A stretch of DNA of 64,000 nucleotides from Prorocentrum cordatum (Eukaryota; Sar; Dinophyceae; Prorocentrales; Prorocentraceae). How positions within the stretch are numbered: the first letter of the stretch is position 1; the number at the start of each line of letters is the position of its first letter. The notes under the pieces are model-generated. The model made no database searches, had not been told where the DNA came from, and was given only the letters and a program-made list of their open reading frames with translations. The stretch lies in NCBI GenBank assembly GCA_963575745.1, contig CAUYUJ010012780.1, forward strand, positions 329,501 to 393,500, written 5' to 3'. The translations under genes and the position numbers were made by a program. Below, in pieces: positions 1 to 9,091 of this stretch.

Positions 1-480
1 GTGCCCAAACGTGGCAACACATTGTAAGCGTTTGAATGAGCCGCCCAGGCTACTAACGCTGGGTGTGGGGCCCATGGGGAGGGGGCCCCCGACTGGTACT
101 TCCCCGCAAGTTATTCACACGCGAGGCTCCCGCTGGGCACTTCCTCCACATTCAGGCCCGAAGAGCCAGACCACTACGACAAAACAATTGTCCGAATGGC
201 CCGCTCGGGTTACTAACATCAAGTGCGAGCCGCATGGGGAAAGGGCCCCCGCCGAGACTTCCTCGCAAGTCACCCGCAGACGAGGTCCCCGCTCAAGATC
301 TCCTCAATAGTCAAACCTGATGAACCCAAACGTGAAAACAATTACAAGGTGTGGGATGAGCCACTCGAAGTACTAACGTTAATTGCGGGCCCCATGGGGA
401 GAGGGTTCTCGCCTGATACTTCTTCGCAATTCACTCGCGGACGAGGCCCCCGCTTTATGCGTCCTCCGTACTTAGGCCTC
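1..480. repeat. Degenerate ~165-bp tandem repeat, three units
   Basis: Three diverged units follow one another. Landmarks recur at about 33, 194 and 357 (GAATGAGCC-like start followed by TACTAAC), then a GGCCCCATGGGGA-like block, then ACTTCCTCGCAA and a GAGGCCCCCGCT-like block. A fourth unit with the same order of landmarks lies alone at 29830-29950. All four units keep TACTAAC. Small ORFs cross the repeat in several frames and look like by-products. No gene is supported here. Confidence 0.7.
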
Positions 481-502
481 AGGAGCCCAGAACTGACGAC
501 AG

Positions 503-755
503 TTTGATGGCGGCTGGTAGGCCCAGCCAGCAGCTTCGCCTCAGGCGAAGCCAAGCTCCCGCTCTGTCGTAGTAGCGATAGTCCCAGTATGAGAGGATGT
601 GCCATCTCAAGCAGGAGGAAGATCCTTTTGGTCTCGATAGCGATTGCGCGCCTCGCTGCGAGGCACAATCATATGTGGGCGGCCGGCCGCTTGAGCCGAC
701 GCGGCCGCGGGCGCGCGCTCGCTCCCGCCCCTCGCACCCCTCTGCTCGCTTTAGA
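503..755. repeat. ~250-bp direct repeat, left copy (candidate LTR or dispersed repeat)
   Basis: This block is repeated in the same orientation at about 27660-27922 with long near-identical stretches, for example around CTTCGCCTCAGGCGAAGCC, GATAGTCCCAGTATGAGAGG and GGCCGCGGGCGCGCGCTCGC. It begins about 170 bp beyond the RNase H stop of the minus-strand copia element, where a 3' LTR would lie, and its partner lies outside the gag start, where a 5' LTR would lie. Against the LTR reading, the ends are not obviously TG...CA, and the repeat may be a common genomic dispersed repeat. It runs into a G tract of about 25 bases at 762-786. Confidence 0.6.
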
Positions 756-924
756 GTTTGGAGGGGGGGGGGGGGGGGGGGGGGGGCGAAGCGCGAGCCC
801 GTCGCCCCTGCGCAGCAGGCGCAGCAGCTAACATACACAAGGACAGAAGAGGAAGCGGGCCAAAAGGAAGGTGGACCCGCTTGTAAGTTGCCTCGCTTGC
901 ACAGTTCTGTACGCGACGCACTCA

Positions 925-1513
925 TCACGCGGCGTCAGAACTTGATGTCTGGCCGGCCCGATATGGAGCATGTCTCTTCAGGTCATGTTTGAAGGCCTGC
1001 ATACCTTCCGTGACTTGTAGGAGCATGTCTCTGTCGATGCCCCCCGTGGTGTGACCATCCGCAGTCATATCGCGGGTGTTGCGCCAATGGGTACTGTGCG
1101 CGATTCCACGCTCCATCATCTGTCGCATCCAACTTATGTGTCCTAACAGGGCGCACTCAGTCGGCTTCTTTAAGTCTTTGCTTGACAAGGACTGAAACAA
1201 AAGACTCAGCATCGATGGTCAGGGTGACCTTGATGCTCAGGCCGCCCAACTCCAGCATATCTTTCAACTGAGTTCGCGCGAGCGGCTCTGCGTGGAGCTC
1301 GCGCAGAGTCACACTCGTGGGATAACAGTCCTCCAACTTATGGGCTGCTGCTAGCGTCTCTGCTGAATAGCTCGAGCGGACCTGCAAGCGGTGAGACTTG
1401 CAGCGCGCATCAATCAAGTGAACGACAGGCTTACAGGATGACATGTTTCCACGTCGTAGCAGGTTTGCCCCGCGAATACCATAGCCTTTTGACGTCGTCA
1501 TCGGCGTCTCCAC
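925..1513 (-). pseudogene. Copia RNase H domain (C-terminal end of pol)
   Basis: This is the RNase H end of the retrotransposon polyprotein, which degrades RNA in the RNA:DNA hybrid. The motif SSYSAETLAAAH near 1370 corresponds to the SS.EAE block of copia RNase H, and an upstream segment in another frame (1431-1697) carries LHSDSGYRR, the expected first catalytic Asp region. The tail, running to a stop at 925, is rich in Met, His and Arg and contains HIDRDML-like sequence. At least two frame changes (about 1500 and 1200) separate the pieces, so the copy is dead. Family identity is secure from order and motifs; exact boundaries are not. Confidence 0.75.
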
Positions 1514-1710
1514 TCAGACGGCGTCGGTATCCTGAGTCGCTGTGCAGGTTGACCTCGCCCGTAGGATTCGTCGCCTGGTGGGCGATCCTCTGTGGGCAGG
1601 CCTGTAGCTTCCTGGTGATCGCGTTCAGTCGGCGCACTTGGATGTTGGTCGGTTCTTGGACACATCGTAAGGAAACAACATACACCATCAACCACACCTG
1701 GGTGATTCAT
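1431..1710 (-). pseudogene. Copia reverse transcriptase-RNase H connection
   Basis: Two overlapping frames share the coding signal. One contains VRRLNAITRKLQACP, matching the stretch between the RT and RNase H domains of copia elements where a row of amphipathic residues precedes the RNase H Asp. The other is a shadow for most of its length. The connection joins the RT piece ending at 1707 to the RNase H piece below 1513, with a frame change on each side. Confidence 0.6.
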
Positions 1711-2348
1711 GCATATGCCAGCGCACCCCTGAGGCTGACGAACATGTCTGCAACCATCTTGGTTGCCTGAGCGCCAGCGTCGGCGCCGGTCAATTCGGGA
1801 TGTTGTATAGGACGAAGCTGTTTGAAATATTCATATGGATCCAAAGTGACATCTCCGTCCTCGTCCTTGGTGTGTCTCACAGCACAGTTGGTACATGTGT
1901 GCTTGTTGGGTGTACACGGACCAAAAGTAACTTCAACGCATTGGACATACTTGTCAATGGTGTCCTCCGTACCGGCCATATTGATGTCATCAACATGTTC
2001 GGCCGTGAGCAATATGTTGCTCGTGTCGAACTCCTCGTCGTATGGCGTGGGTCGGAGACCGAATCCTCTGGTGGTCCTCCTGAGCTTAAGTGAGAAAGCC
2101 CGTGGAGCGTCATTGGTGCCTGTGCCTGGTTTCAAGCACTGTAGGCAGTGCTTTGACTCGACGTAGTGCTCGAATCCTGGTAGAGTTCGGAGCACCGTGG
2201 CCGATCCAGGCGGCAAAGTACGACACGCCACGCGTTCCTTTTCACCGGTAGCCTCAGCAAGTCCCTGACCAGTCACAGTCCCGTCAGGAAGGCCATGTTG
2301 ATGTCGAGGGAAGCAAAGATCCATTGCTTCTTGCACGCTGCCGTGCAA
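1707..2348 (-). pseudogene. Copia reverse transcriptase, catalytic half
   Basis: 213 codons. The catalytic motif reads HVDDINMAG in place of the usual YVDDI, at about 1990-1965; the two Asp are kept. It follows the piece at 2273-2665 with a frame change at about 2300-2340, where MAFLTG meets the start of this frame. LRRTTRGFGLRPTPYDEEF is the expected block before the active site. Expected function is reverse transcription of element RNA. The Tyr-to-His change at the active site can be natural in dinoflagellate copia elements, so I do not count it as an inactivating change. Confidence 0.85.
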
Positions 2349-2665
2349 GCGAGTAACCTCTGGCTTGACCGTCTCGCCGTTCCCGAAAATGTTTCTACGT
2401 CGAAGGCTTCAAGGCCCATGAAACCTCGGAGCACCAAGCGTCGCCAGATGGTACGTCCCATCTCGTCCTTCTCGTTCTTCACGAACTTCCATTTGCACAC
2501 GTATCTTGAAGTCATGATATTCGACGCTTTAGCTATACCACGCATCTTAAAGCATGAATTGTCGAACCATGTCTTGAGTTCAGTGTAGAAGGCCTTCGAC
2601 ACTTGATCGGGATTCGCCTGGATGTTAGCTCTAGCGAGGAAGGTCGTCTTCCTTGACGACCACAA
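2273..2665 (-). pseudogene. Copia reverse transcriptase, N-terminal half
   Basis: 130 codons matching the RVT_2 start. WKFVKNEKDEMGRTIWRRLV is the fingers block, followed by LRGF and by an ASLDINMAFLTG motif carrying the first catalytic Asp (D-x-x-x-A-F-L). The expected product is the palm/fingers part of RT. The reading frame shifts immediately after MAFLTG. This half and the 1707-2348 half together cover a standard copia RT. Confidence 0.85.
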
Positions 2666-3568
2666 CTCGCTTGGCAGCGGCGGTTACGCATGCTCGCATA
2701 ATGGCCACCCGGTCGGCATCTAGTATCATGTGTTGTTGTTCGGACAAGACGACCTTCGACATTTCTGCCATAAAGCAAAGTTCGACATATCGACCATTTT
2801 CATCTGAGTCCAGTCCGTAGTTGTCGTCTTCGACCATGGTGCACATTGGGAAGTAGTACGTCTCCTCAGTATCGGAGCCGCGAATGCGCCCCCACTTCCG
2901 CCGGTGCCCCCGCTGTTCATCAGCTACAGTGATCAGCGCACTTTGATCTGAACCATCTGAGTAGGTCTGGCGAAGAGGTCCTCTGGTGGAGTTTCCTCCA
3001 ACAGCTCCCTTTCCTCTTGTAGTTCTGAATGCCGCACCTCCATAACGTGCGACTCAAGATCAGCCTCTGATGCTTCGTAAATAGTAGAAAGCCGCCCATC
3101 AGCATGATGGTTCGGCTTCTGAGGCTTCTCCTGCGCGGTTCCCTCTGGCGTCGGTGCACCTGCCAATTCCTCAAATTCTGCATGTCCTGATCACAGCCTG
3201 CCTGAGGTTGTGGACTTCAGGCGTGGAATAATTCGCGAATGTGCTGATCCAGTTGTATCGTGTATATTCAGAGCAGTACCTTCTGCTCCATAATAATGGA
3301 ATCCTGGATTCACGTCGCTGTCGTAGTGGACCAATGCGCATCTATCGGCATAAGTGACCGGGGGCCGCTTATGAATACTCTCAGCTAGTCTGACTGAAAC
3401 TACATTTTCAATACGAAAGAAATTTCTGATAAAAGACAGTAGAGCCAAGTGTACCTTGGGAGATAGACGGCTTGCGGTCGTCATCTGAAGCGCCCCTTTC
3501 TTGGCCGGCGCATAGCCAAAGGTCGAAGCAGGTGTCCCCGCTGATAGGCTGGCTACGAATGTTAACAC
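2631..3568 (-). pseudogene. Copia integrase-RT linker
   Basis: About 300 codons in three or more frames (2631-2846, 2920-3183, 3191-3568) between the integrase core and RT. It is hydrophilic and acidic, as such linkers usually are. A hairpin motif copy at 3528-3541 reads AGTPA in the frame of 3191-3568; a variant at 2899-2912 reads AGAPA and another at 3151-3164 reads AGAPT. No catalytic motif is seen. The frame changes show decay. Confidence 0.6.
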
Positions 3569-3634
3569 TGAGCGTAGCGCAGTGCTCTCGGAGCCAAACT
3601 ATCGGGCTACTAATGCTTCATACTTGAACATATA

Positions 3635-4357
3635 TTACCCACTCGGATGATGACCTGGCCCCTTTTCGGGATCATTCGTTACAACTGGGAACGGGCCATT
3701 CCAGCCTCCCGAGCCATCCTTCGTGGTCGCGGGGCGATGATAATCGACCAAGCCTCCTTCATCGTAATACTGCTCACCAGTAATAATCGTTTCAGTGAGC
3801 AAGGAACGATTGGTCTTAGCTACTGCTGTGGCCTGTGTGATGGCTTCAATACATACCCTGCGTATCGTCTGTCCACGAAAGTGGTCCGACGTTTCCGTCG
3901 GCTGCTCGTGGTCCAGGACAGGTAGGTCAGGAAACATTGCTGGTTGCCGTCCAAACAGAGCGATATATGGAGACCCCTCGCTGTAGAGGGTGAACGTGTT
4001 GGCGGCGCATCGGGCTTCATGCAGTAGTCGAGTAAACACAAGAGGTAAACCTAGTTGTTTGAGTTTAGCCTCAATGACGTGAAGTAAATGGCGAAGGATG
4101 CCACTTCTAGCCTCGATCGTTGTCGCGTGCTGTCCACGCGCACGTATCATTAGTTCAGTGCCTTTTGCCTCGAGGACTGCTTTCGCAGTGTCGTTGTTAA
4201 GGGCACCCTCTCCATCAAAGTAGAATACCTTTGCCGGTCCAAACTGCATCCAGCACTGATGATATGCATCCAGGATGCTGGTCGTAGTCTTGCCTGGTAT
4301 CTCAATACCGGTAGCACATCGTATACAGCGATCGATGACATGGAAGATATTGTGTTC
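3635..4357 (-). pseudogene. Copia integrase core (rve)
   Basis: The integrase core inserts element cDNA into the genome. Reading the frame of 3635-4249 upstream gives HVIDRC (first catalytic Asp, about 4325), then VFYFDGEGAL (second Asp, about 4200), then a region with EA.C..NTF.L and SPYIALFGRQPAMFPDL, a block typical of the end of copia integrase cores. An in-frame TAA at 4358-4360 separates this core from the pre-integrase zinc domain just upstream in the same frame. The downstream part (3660-3900) is the variable integrase C-terminus. Confidence 0.82.
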
Positions 4358-5204
4358 TTATGTGTAGAACATCAGATCACATTCCACTTCTCTATGACAT
4401 GTACCAGGCAGTGCAGTAGAGGGCGTTACAATGTGCCCAGGCTTGCCCCAAGCTCTGCACTCTCGGCATGTGCCGCAGACGCTTCTAATCAGGTTGAGTC
4501 TGACATTGTCCAGACCTATATTGCCTAAGATGAGTCTCATCTTGGGCTCTTTCGCATGGAACCAACGCAAGTGTAGCTTACGCAACTCGCGTGTTCCCAC
4601 GCTGGGGTCAAGGCTTCGTAAGTTTTGTAGACTGATTTGTACATCGAGCCGTGACCAGTCTGGTAGTCGTGGTCGCGCCGCAGGGTTCCCCGCTGGTGGT
4701 GGTGGAGGTGATTCTCCACCTTGTTGTCGACCACGTCTAACTCTAACCTGTGGCGGGTCGGAGATGGCCATCCGAACTACCAGCCCCGCTCGAGGCAGGT
4801 TGCCCTGCAGCGGGTTCAGCAGCATGTCTTCCTACAGTAATGTCGTGACTGTTTGCGCCCGCTGTAGGTTCGGCTCTGGAGCCGGGTCTCGGTGCTCTCA
4901 GCCGCGCAAGTGGTGATGCGGCGGGCGCCTCGGGCGGTGGCGCTGCTAACTCAGCAAGATCTGGCGGTGCAGGTCCTGCTGCCGGTTCGGCAGGGCCCGG
5001 CGGTATCTGTCCATGAATGCCGGGCAACTTCCAAGGCTTGGCAAACTTGCATTTGCAAAGTGATAGTACGCGCCCATGCTTGTTCTCCCCATTGTTCTTC
5101 TTGCAGCTCGGACATTCCCAACGGTAGTCGCCCTTATCGCACCACCTGCAGTGTCTCGGATCTCTATCATGAGAGGGAGAATGCGTGTTAAGCGTGCAGG
5201 ACAC
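4358..5204 (-). pseudogene. Zinc-ribbon and GAG-pre-integrase segment
   Basis: Two frames overlap. The 5' part (4743-5204) opens with a C-x2-C-x8-C-x2-C zinc-ribbon-like motif (HCRWCDKGDYRWECPSCKK) and a Pro/Ala-rich linker. The 3' part (4358-4825) contains LHLRWFHAKEPKMR and a later C-x2-C, the GAG-pre-integrase zinc region before the integrase core. Hairpin motifs lie at 4680-4693 (reads AGNPA) and 4795-4808 (reads AGQPA), the second just where the frames cross. The short form GCAGGACCTGC occurs near 4980. Confidence 0.65.
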
Positions 5205-6133
5205 CCCAGCCCTCCCGACGGTGGTCTCGCAATCGAGCCATCAGGTTGTCGAGGGAGACTCGGGTCATCCAAGTCGCACCCCCTTACGCAGGTGACCAGC
5301 ACGGTGGACGAATACGGGCGGCCATGGAAAGGATCGCGAGTTTCCTGGAAGAGATCGTGCGCGATCTGAACAGCCTCGACGAAGAGTGACTGCAGATTCG
5401 GAGTATATTGTGCAGTCATGGGCAGTTCCTTGTTACATACCGACGCGTTTTGATGATGGCCAATGCATCGATTTCGTTCAAACGGGGTGAGTAAGAGACG
5501 ATGGTTGGCCATAATCTCAGTCGGCTTCCGTGCCAGTGCCCCATGGGAGTCACGTAGGCCAGTAGTGCGTTGACCCATGTTCACCTTGCAAGTGCCCTTG
5601 CTGTTGGCCAACGTAGTCCATGGTGTTATCTGATCCACCCAAGTCCCCACTGCTGGTTCTCGTAAGTAGAATCTTCGAAGATCATGTTGACGTACAGCCA
5701 CCTTCCCACATAACATGATGTGTGGCAAATCTTCTTTATGATGTGCGTGCCAAGTGTCGTAGTTAACCTTCGCATTGAAATGGGAGGGTGAACCAGTCGT
5801 TCTGCAGTTGGGCTGTAGCATGACAACCTTGACGAAGCCTACGTCTAGATAGTGCACCAATGCATCTTGGACATTCTTGTTGCCAAGGTCAACAAAGGTG
5901 CGTTTGTCGAGGTTTCCCCCTGAAACAGACCTCGGCTGCATACTAGCTGAGCGATGCCTCCAATTCCTCCGCGCAATTCCAACATATACCTTGTTGTGTT
6001 GTCCGCAACACAGGGTGGGAATTATGGGGAATACATCTGCACAGGATTCAGCAAATTGACCCGCAAGTAATGTGATGAAGGTCTCCTCTCCAACGTCACT
6101 GTCCTGGAAACGAGAGGCACGTCGGTGCAGCAC
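4946..6133 (-). pseudogene. Copia-associated accessory domain, 395 codons
   Basis: A long open frame between the 490-codon ORF and the integrase. Its middle (about 5400-5850) has a conserved look: PNCRTTGSPSHFNAKVNYD, KEDLPHIMLCGKVAVRQHDL, GTWVDQITPW, KPTEIMANHRLLLTPFERNR and a C..H....NASVCNKE block. From memory this kind of segment recurs in dinoflagellate copia polyproteins beside a methyltransferase-like fold; I could not test that. The last third (4946-5200) is probably out of frame, because the 4743-5204 frame takes over there. The function is unknown. Confidence 0.6.
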
Positions 6134-6156
6134 GCACTCGTCGATGCCTTCTGCGA

Positions 6157-7629
6157 CTATTTTGGGTATCTTGCGTGGCTTGGTGCAAGCTTCTTTGTCG
6201 GCTTTCTGTGTTTTCTACGTTTAAGTCTGGCATCGGTTGGTAACGCTATCTGTTGTTCTGCATCGGGCGAGCTAAGTGTCGGAAATTCGGAGTTAGAGGG
6301 GGGCACGCGGCTGCGCTCAATCGAAGGGAGAGGGAGACGATCGTCATCGATGATCGCCACTCGCCTTGAAAATGGACGCGGGCGGCCATCTCCAAAGAGA
6401 GTCGGTGCCGGCTGCTCCCAGTACAGTCGGGCACGGATGTTGGTAACACCATTGGGTAATGGCGCGTTGTACTTGTACCCGGTAGGCTGGTCCTGGATCT
6501 TGATGTCTGGGAGAATCGCGTTGTCGTCCAAGTTCGTCGTCACCCGTCTAACAACATGGTCCCACTCGGGGCCATTCTCAGGATACTGAACGTAAGTTCG
6601 AGCGCCTTTATCAACTCGAGTATGGATACTAAGATGTACAGCGCATGTGTGATTTCTCTGCGTTTTATGTAGATCCATCTGAACAATTAACCTTGCGGTC
6701 ATGATCGCTAGCGTCTTGTTGCGCCATTCGGCCTTCTGAGCACCTTGTCCGTACCAGTCTAGGATATGCTCAATAGGTACTGCAGGTTTCCCTGCTGTGT
6801 TGCATGCGCATCGCCATAGGTTGGTCGGGGTGCGCGTAAAAGTAGTCGCCACTTGCAGATCTGATCCGCTGCGCAACATGTTAGCGCGGTCGTTCTCCAG
6901 GCCGAAGTGGCAGAAACGCACGCGCACGACTTGCAAACCAAGATATTCAATGGCTTCTCGTATGGGACCTGGTTTCCAGAAGTACCCCGGTGGCCCCACG
7001 AGTGCAATGGTCATACGTAGAACCCGAACTTTGGACATGAAATGTTGGATGCGTTGGTGGTATGGTTCTGCCCTCTTACCAGGCAGCCTCACATACCAAT
7101 CAGGAGGTGTTGCCACCCACAACAGTTGGTCATCGCCCAAGAGCAATGCACCCAAATACTGTGTACCAGTGGGGGTCATTACCTCTGTATGTGTAATACG
7201 GTCACACATGTATCCACGGGCTCGGAGTTCAGCGCAAGCTGCCCGTATATCTTCAATAACAAATGCACGAGAATGATAATGATGCGACAATCTTTCTTTT
7301 TTTCTGCAGCGGCCACACATCCGGGTCCACTGCAGGTCGCGGCAGCCGCGCAGCCAGGCTTGCCGCGGTCCCTGGCGCGCACAGCCGGTGCCTGGGAAAA
7401 GAGTGCAAGTTTCTCCGCCTTTGCTGACAACACCTGAGTGCTCGGCCTGTCTGGGCAAGCGCGAGTGGCCGTGGCGCGCGCCTGCCCCCGTCACTAGTTT
7501 GGCGATGGGGGCGTCCGAATGCCCGTGCCAGGCTGCGCTGCAGAGCCGCTGCTCGAAGTAGAAATATCCAATTTCAGCGGCATCATCCCCTTCCGCAGCT
7601 GTTCCTGCCTGTGCATCGGGCGGGTCCAC
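6157..7629 (-). pseudogene. Copia-associated accessory ORF, 490 codons
   Basis: The central part (about 6800-7280) reads as a folded domain: FVIEDIRAACAELRARGY, LLWVATPPDWYVRLPGK, RMTIALVGPPGYFWKPG, RVRFCHFGLENDRANM, then TPTNLWRCAC and EHILDWYGQ. The pattern of ATPP followed by a GPPG turn suggests a Rossmann-like or methyltransferase-like fold, which I associate with dinoflagellate copia elements; this is inference. A hairpin motif at 6782-6795 reads AGKPA with a sense-strand loop GAAA. The first ~110 codons look non-coding in this frame; the frame 7179-7433 fits better there, so a frameshift near 7290 is likely. The C-terminus is basic. Confidence 0.55.
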
Positions 7630-7739
7630 TTCGTGCCCTCCTCGTACATGGCCTGATATATCTTCGCCTGCAAACTGCGAGCGGCGAAGTCCCTGTCGGC
7701 CGAGGTAGGGTTAGTCCCAAAGGACATATTCCTGCGATG

Positions 7740-8500
7740 TCATGTCTTCAAGGTGTTGTTTACCAAAGACTGGATCGTGAAATCGAACGTCTCCTCGTTG
7801 ATGGAGATACTGATGCACTTAGTATCTTGTGACATCATATGTGCATGGGCATCATTCGCAGCAGGTGTACCTACGGTTGGCTCTGGGCCAGATGCCTCAT
7901 TGGCGAGCAATGGGTCATCTCCGCACTGAAGGTTGGCCGAAATAGTAGACGACATCGACCCTTGATCCTCAGTAGCCGCCCCATGCTCGTCAGCCTTGAG
8001 TGCCAGATGCCCACAAGGCGCCTTCATCAAATCAAGTACTCTTGCACCCTTTCCGAATAGGATCTTGCACATCTCCGCGCAAGGGATGATCATCTTCTGG
8101 TGCCCCTGCTCCAGGATCAGGATGGCTCTCATGTTGGACGCGCTCCTCATACCCAGGATGGCAGGGAGGCTTCCCCAAGAACCCTCATCTACATTTGCCG
8201 AATAAGTATCGAGTCTCGGCACAGCAGGTGCCCCCGCCGGATCTCCCGATTCTTTGCGCGCAATCTTGCAGTGCAGGGATTTATCACATGTCGCGGCGCC
8301 ATGTCCCACTCCTGACACGCAACGCCTCTTCGTCAGGTTCAGCCCCTTGATGGCGCGTCCGTGGAGGCGAGATCCCTGTTCAGATGTCTGTTCCGTCTTT
8401 ATGCCGATGATATGGCATATTGCTGCCGATATCCAGAAGAATAGTCACCATACCATTGATCATAGTTCCACCCTTACTTGAATCACCGCGGCGGTTGCGA
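7740..8500 (-). pseudogene. Copia aspartic protease, interrupted by the module
   Basis: Retropepsin-like protease that would cut the polyprotein. The active-site block VTILLDIGSN (D-I-G-S-N) is at about 8440-8460 in a frame that hits a stop near 8400; the rest continues in the frame of 7740-8318 with SGVGHGAATC and the flap-to-C-terminal block LPAILGMRSA...ILILEQGHQKMIIP. Hairpin motifs lie at 8224-8237 (AGAPA) and, as a variant, 7861-7874. Reading 5' of the active site, the frame reaches a TAA at about 8513-8515, where the GTTATAAC motif and palindromes of the inserted module begin. The sequence that should lie upstream is found beyond 19.78 kb. Confidence 0.75.
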
Positions 8501-8526
8501 TCTGGTTCCGTAGGTTATAACTGTTT

Positions 8527-8571
8527 AGAATCAGGTTCGCCTGATTCTGGAACTTGGTTCTAACCAAGTTC
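8527..8571. repeat. Two adjacent perfect hairpins at the left edge of module copy 1
   Basis: 8527-8548 is AGAATCAGG-TTCG-CCTGATTCT, a 9-bp perfect stem with a four-base loop. 8550-8571 is GAACTTGGTT-CT-AACCAAGTTC, a 10-bp perfect stem with a two-base loop. They lie just inside the GTTATAAC motif at 8515-8522, a motif that also occurs inside both ends of module copy 3. Confidence 0.85.
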
Positions 8572-8589
8572 TAACTTGTTTCTGAGAGC

Positions 8590-9085
8590 CTCGGAGAGTG
8601 GGTTCGAGGGCCAGAAGTTGGAGGAGGAGGAAGGAGAAAAGAAGGAGGAGGGGGATGAAGAAGAGGAGGAGGAAGAAGAAACTAAATGAGGAGGGGGAGG
8701 AAAAAACTTAGGAGGAGAAAGAAAAAGGAGATGAGGGGGAAGAGCAAGAGGAGGTCGGAGGAGGACTAAACGGAGAAGGAGGAGCAGCGGGAGGAGGTGG
8801 TTGCGGGAGGAAGAGGAGTAGGAGGAGCTTGTTGGCAGAGCTTCAAAACCACGAAACCGAATATGCAATGGCTGAACATCGCGGGCCTCAAAATCCGATC
8901 TCAAGGGTCAGCCTGACAACTTCGAGAGCCTCATCCTCCTTCTCCTTCCTCCCCTCCTGCCTTCCCCTCCTGCCTCCCCCTCCTCCTGCCTCTGCTTCTC
9001 CTCCTTCCCCTCCCAACTTCTCATTCCCCTCCCGCAAGCACAATATCGAACATGTTTCACCACCCAGTTCCATGGCGTGAGCTCT
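8590..9085. repeat. Polypurine/polypyrimidine region downstream of gene A
   Basis: Purine-rich GGAGGA-type sequence on the plus strand (8595-8825) is followed by CCTCCTCC-type sequence (8935-9030). ORFs across it are simple-sequence artefacts. It would be the 3' flank of gene A copy 1. Confidence 0.6.
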
Positions 9086-9091
9086 CGTGAC

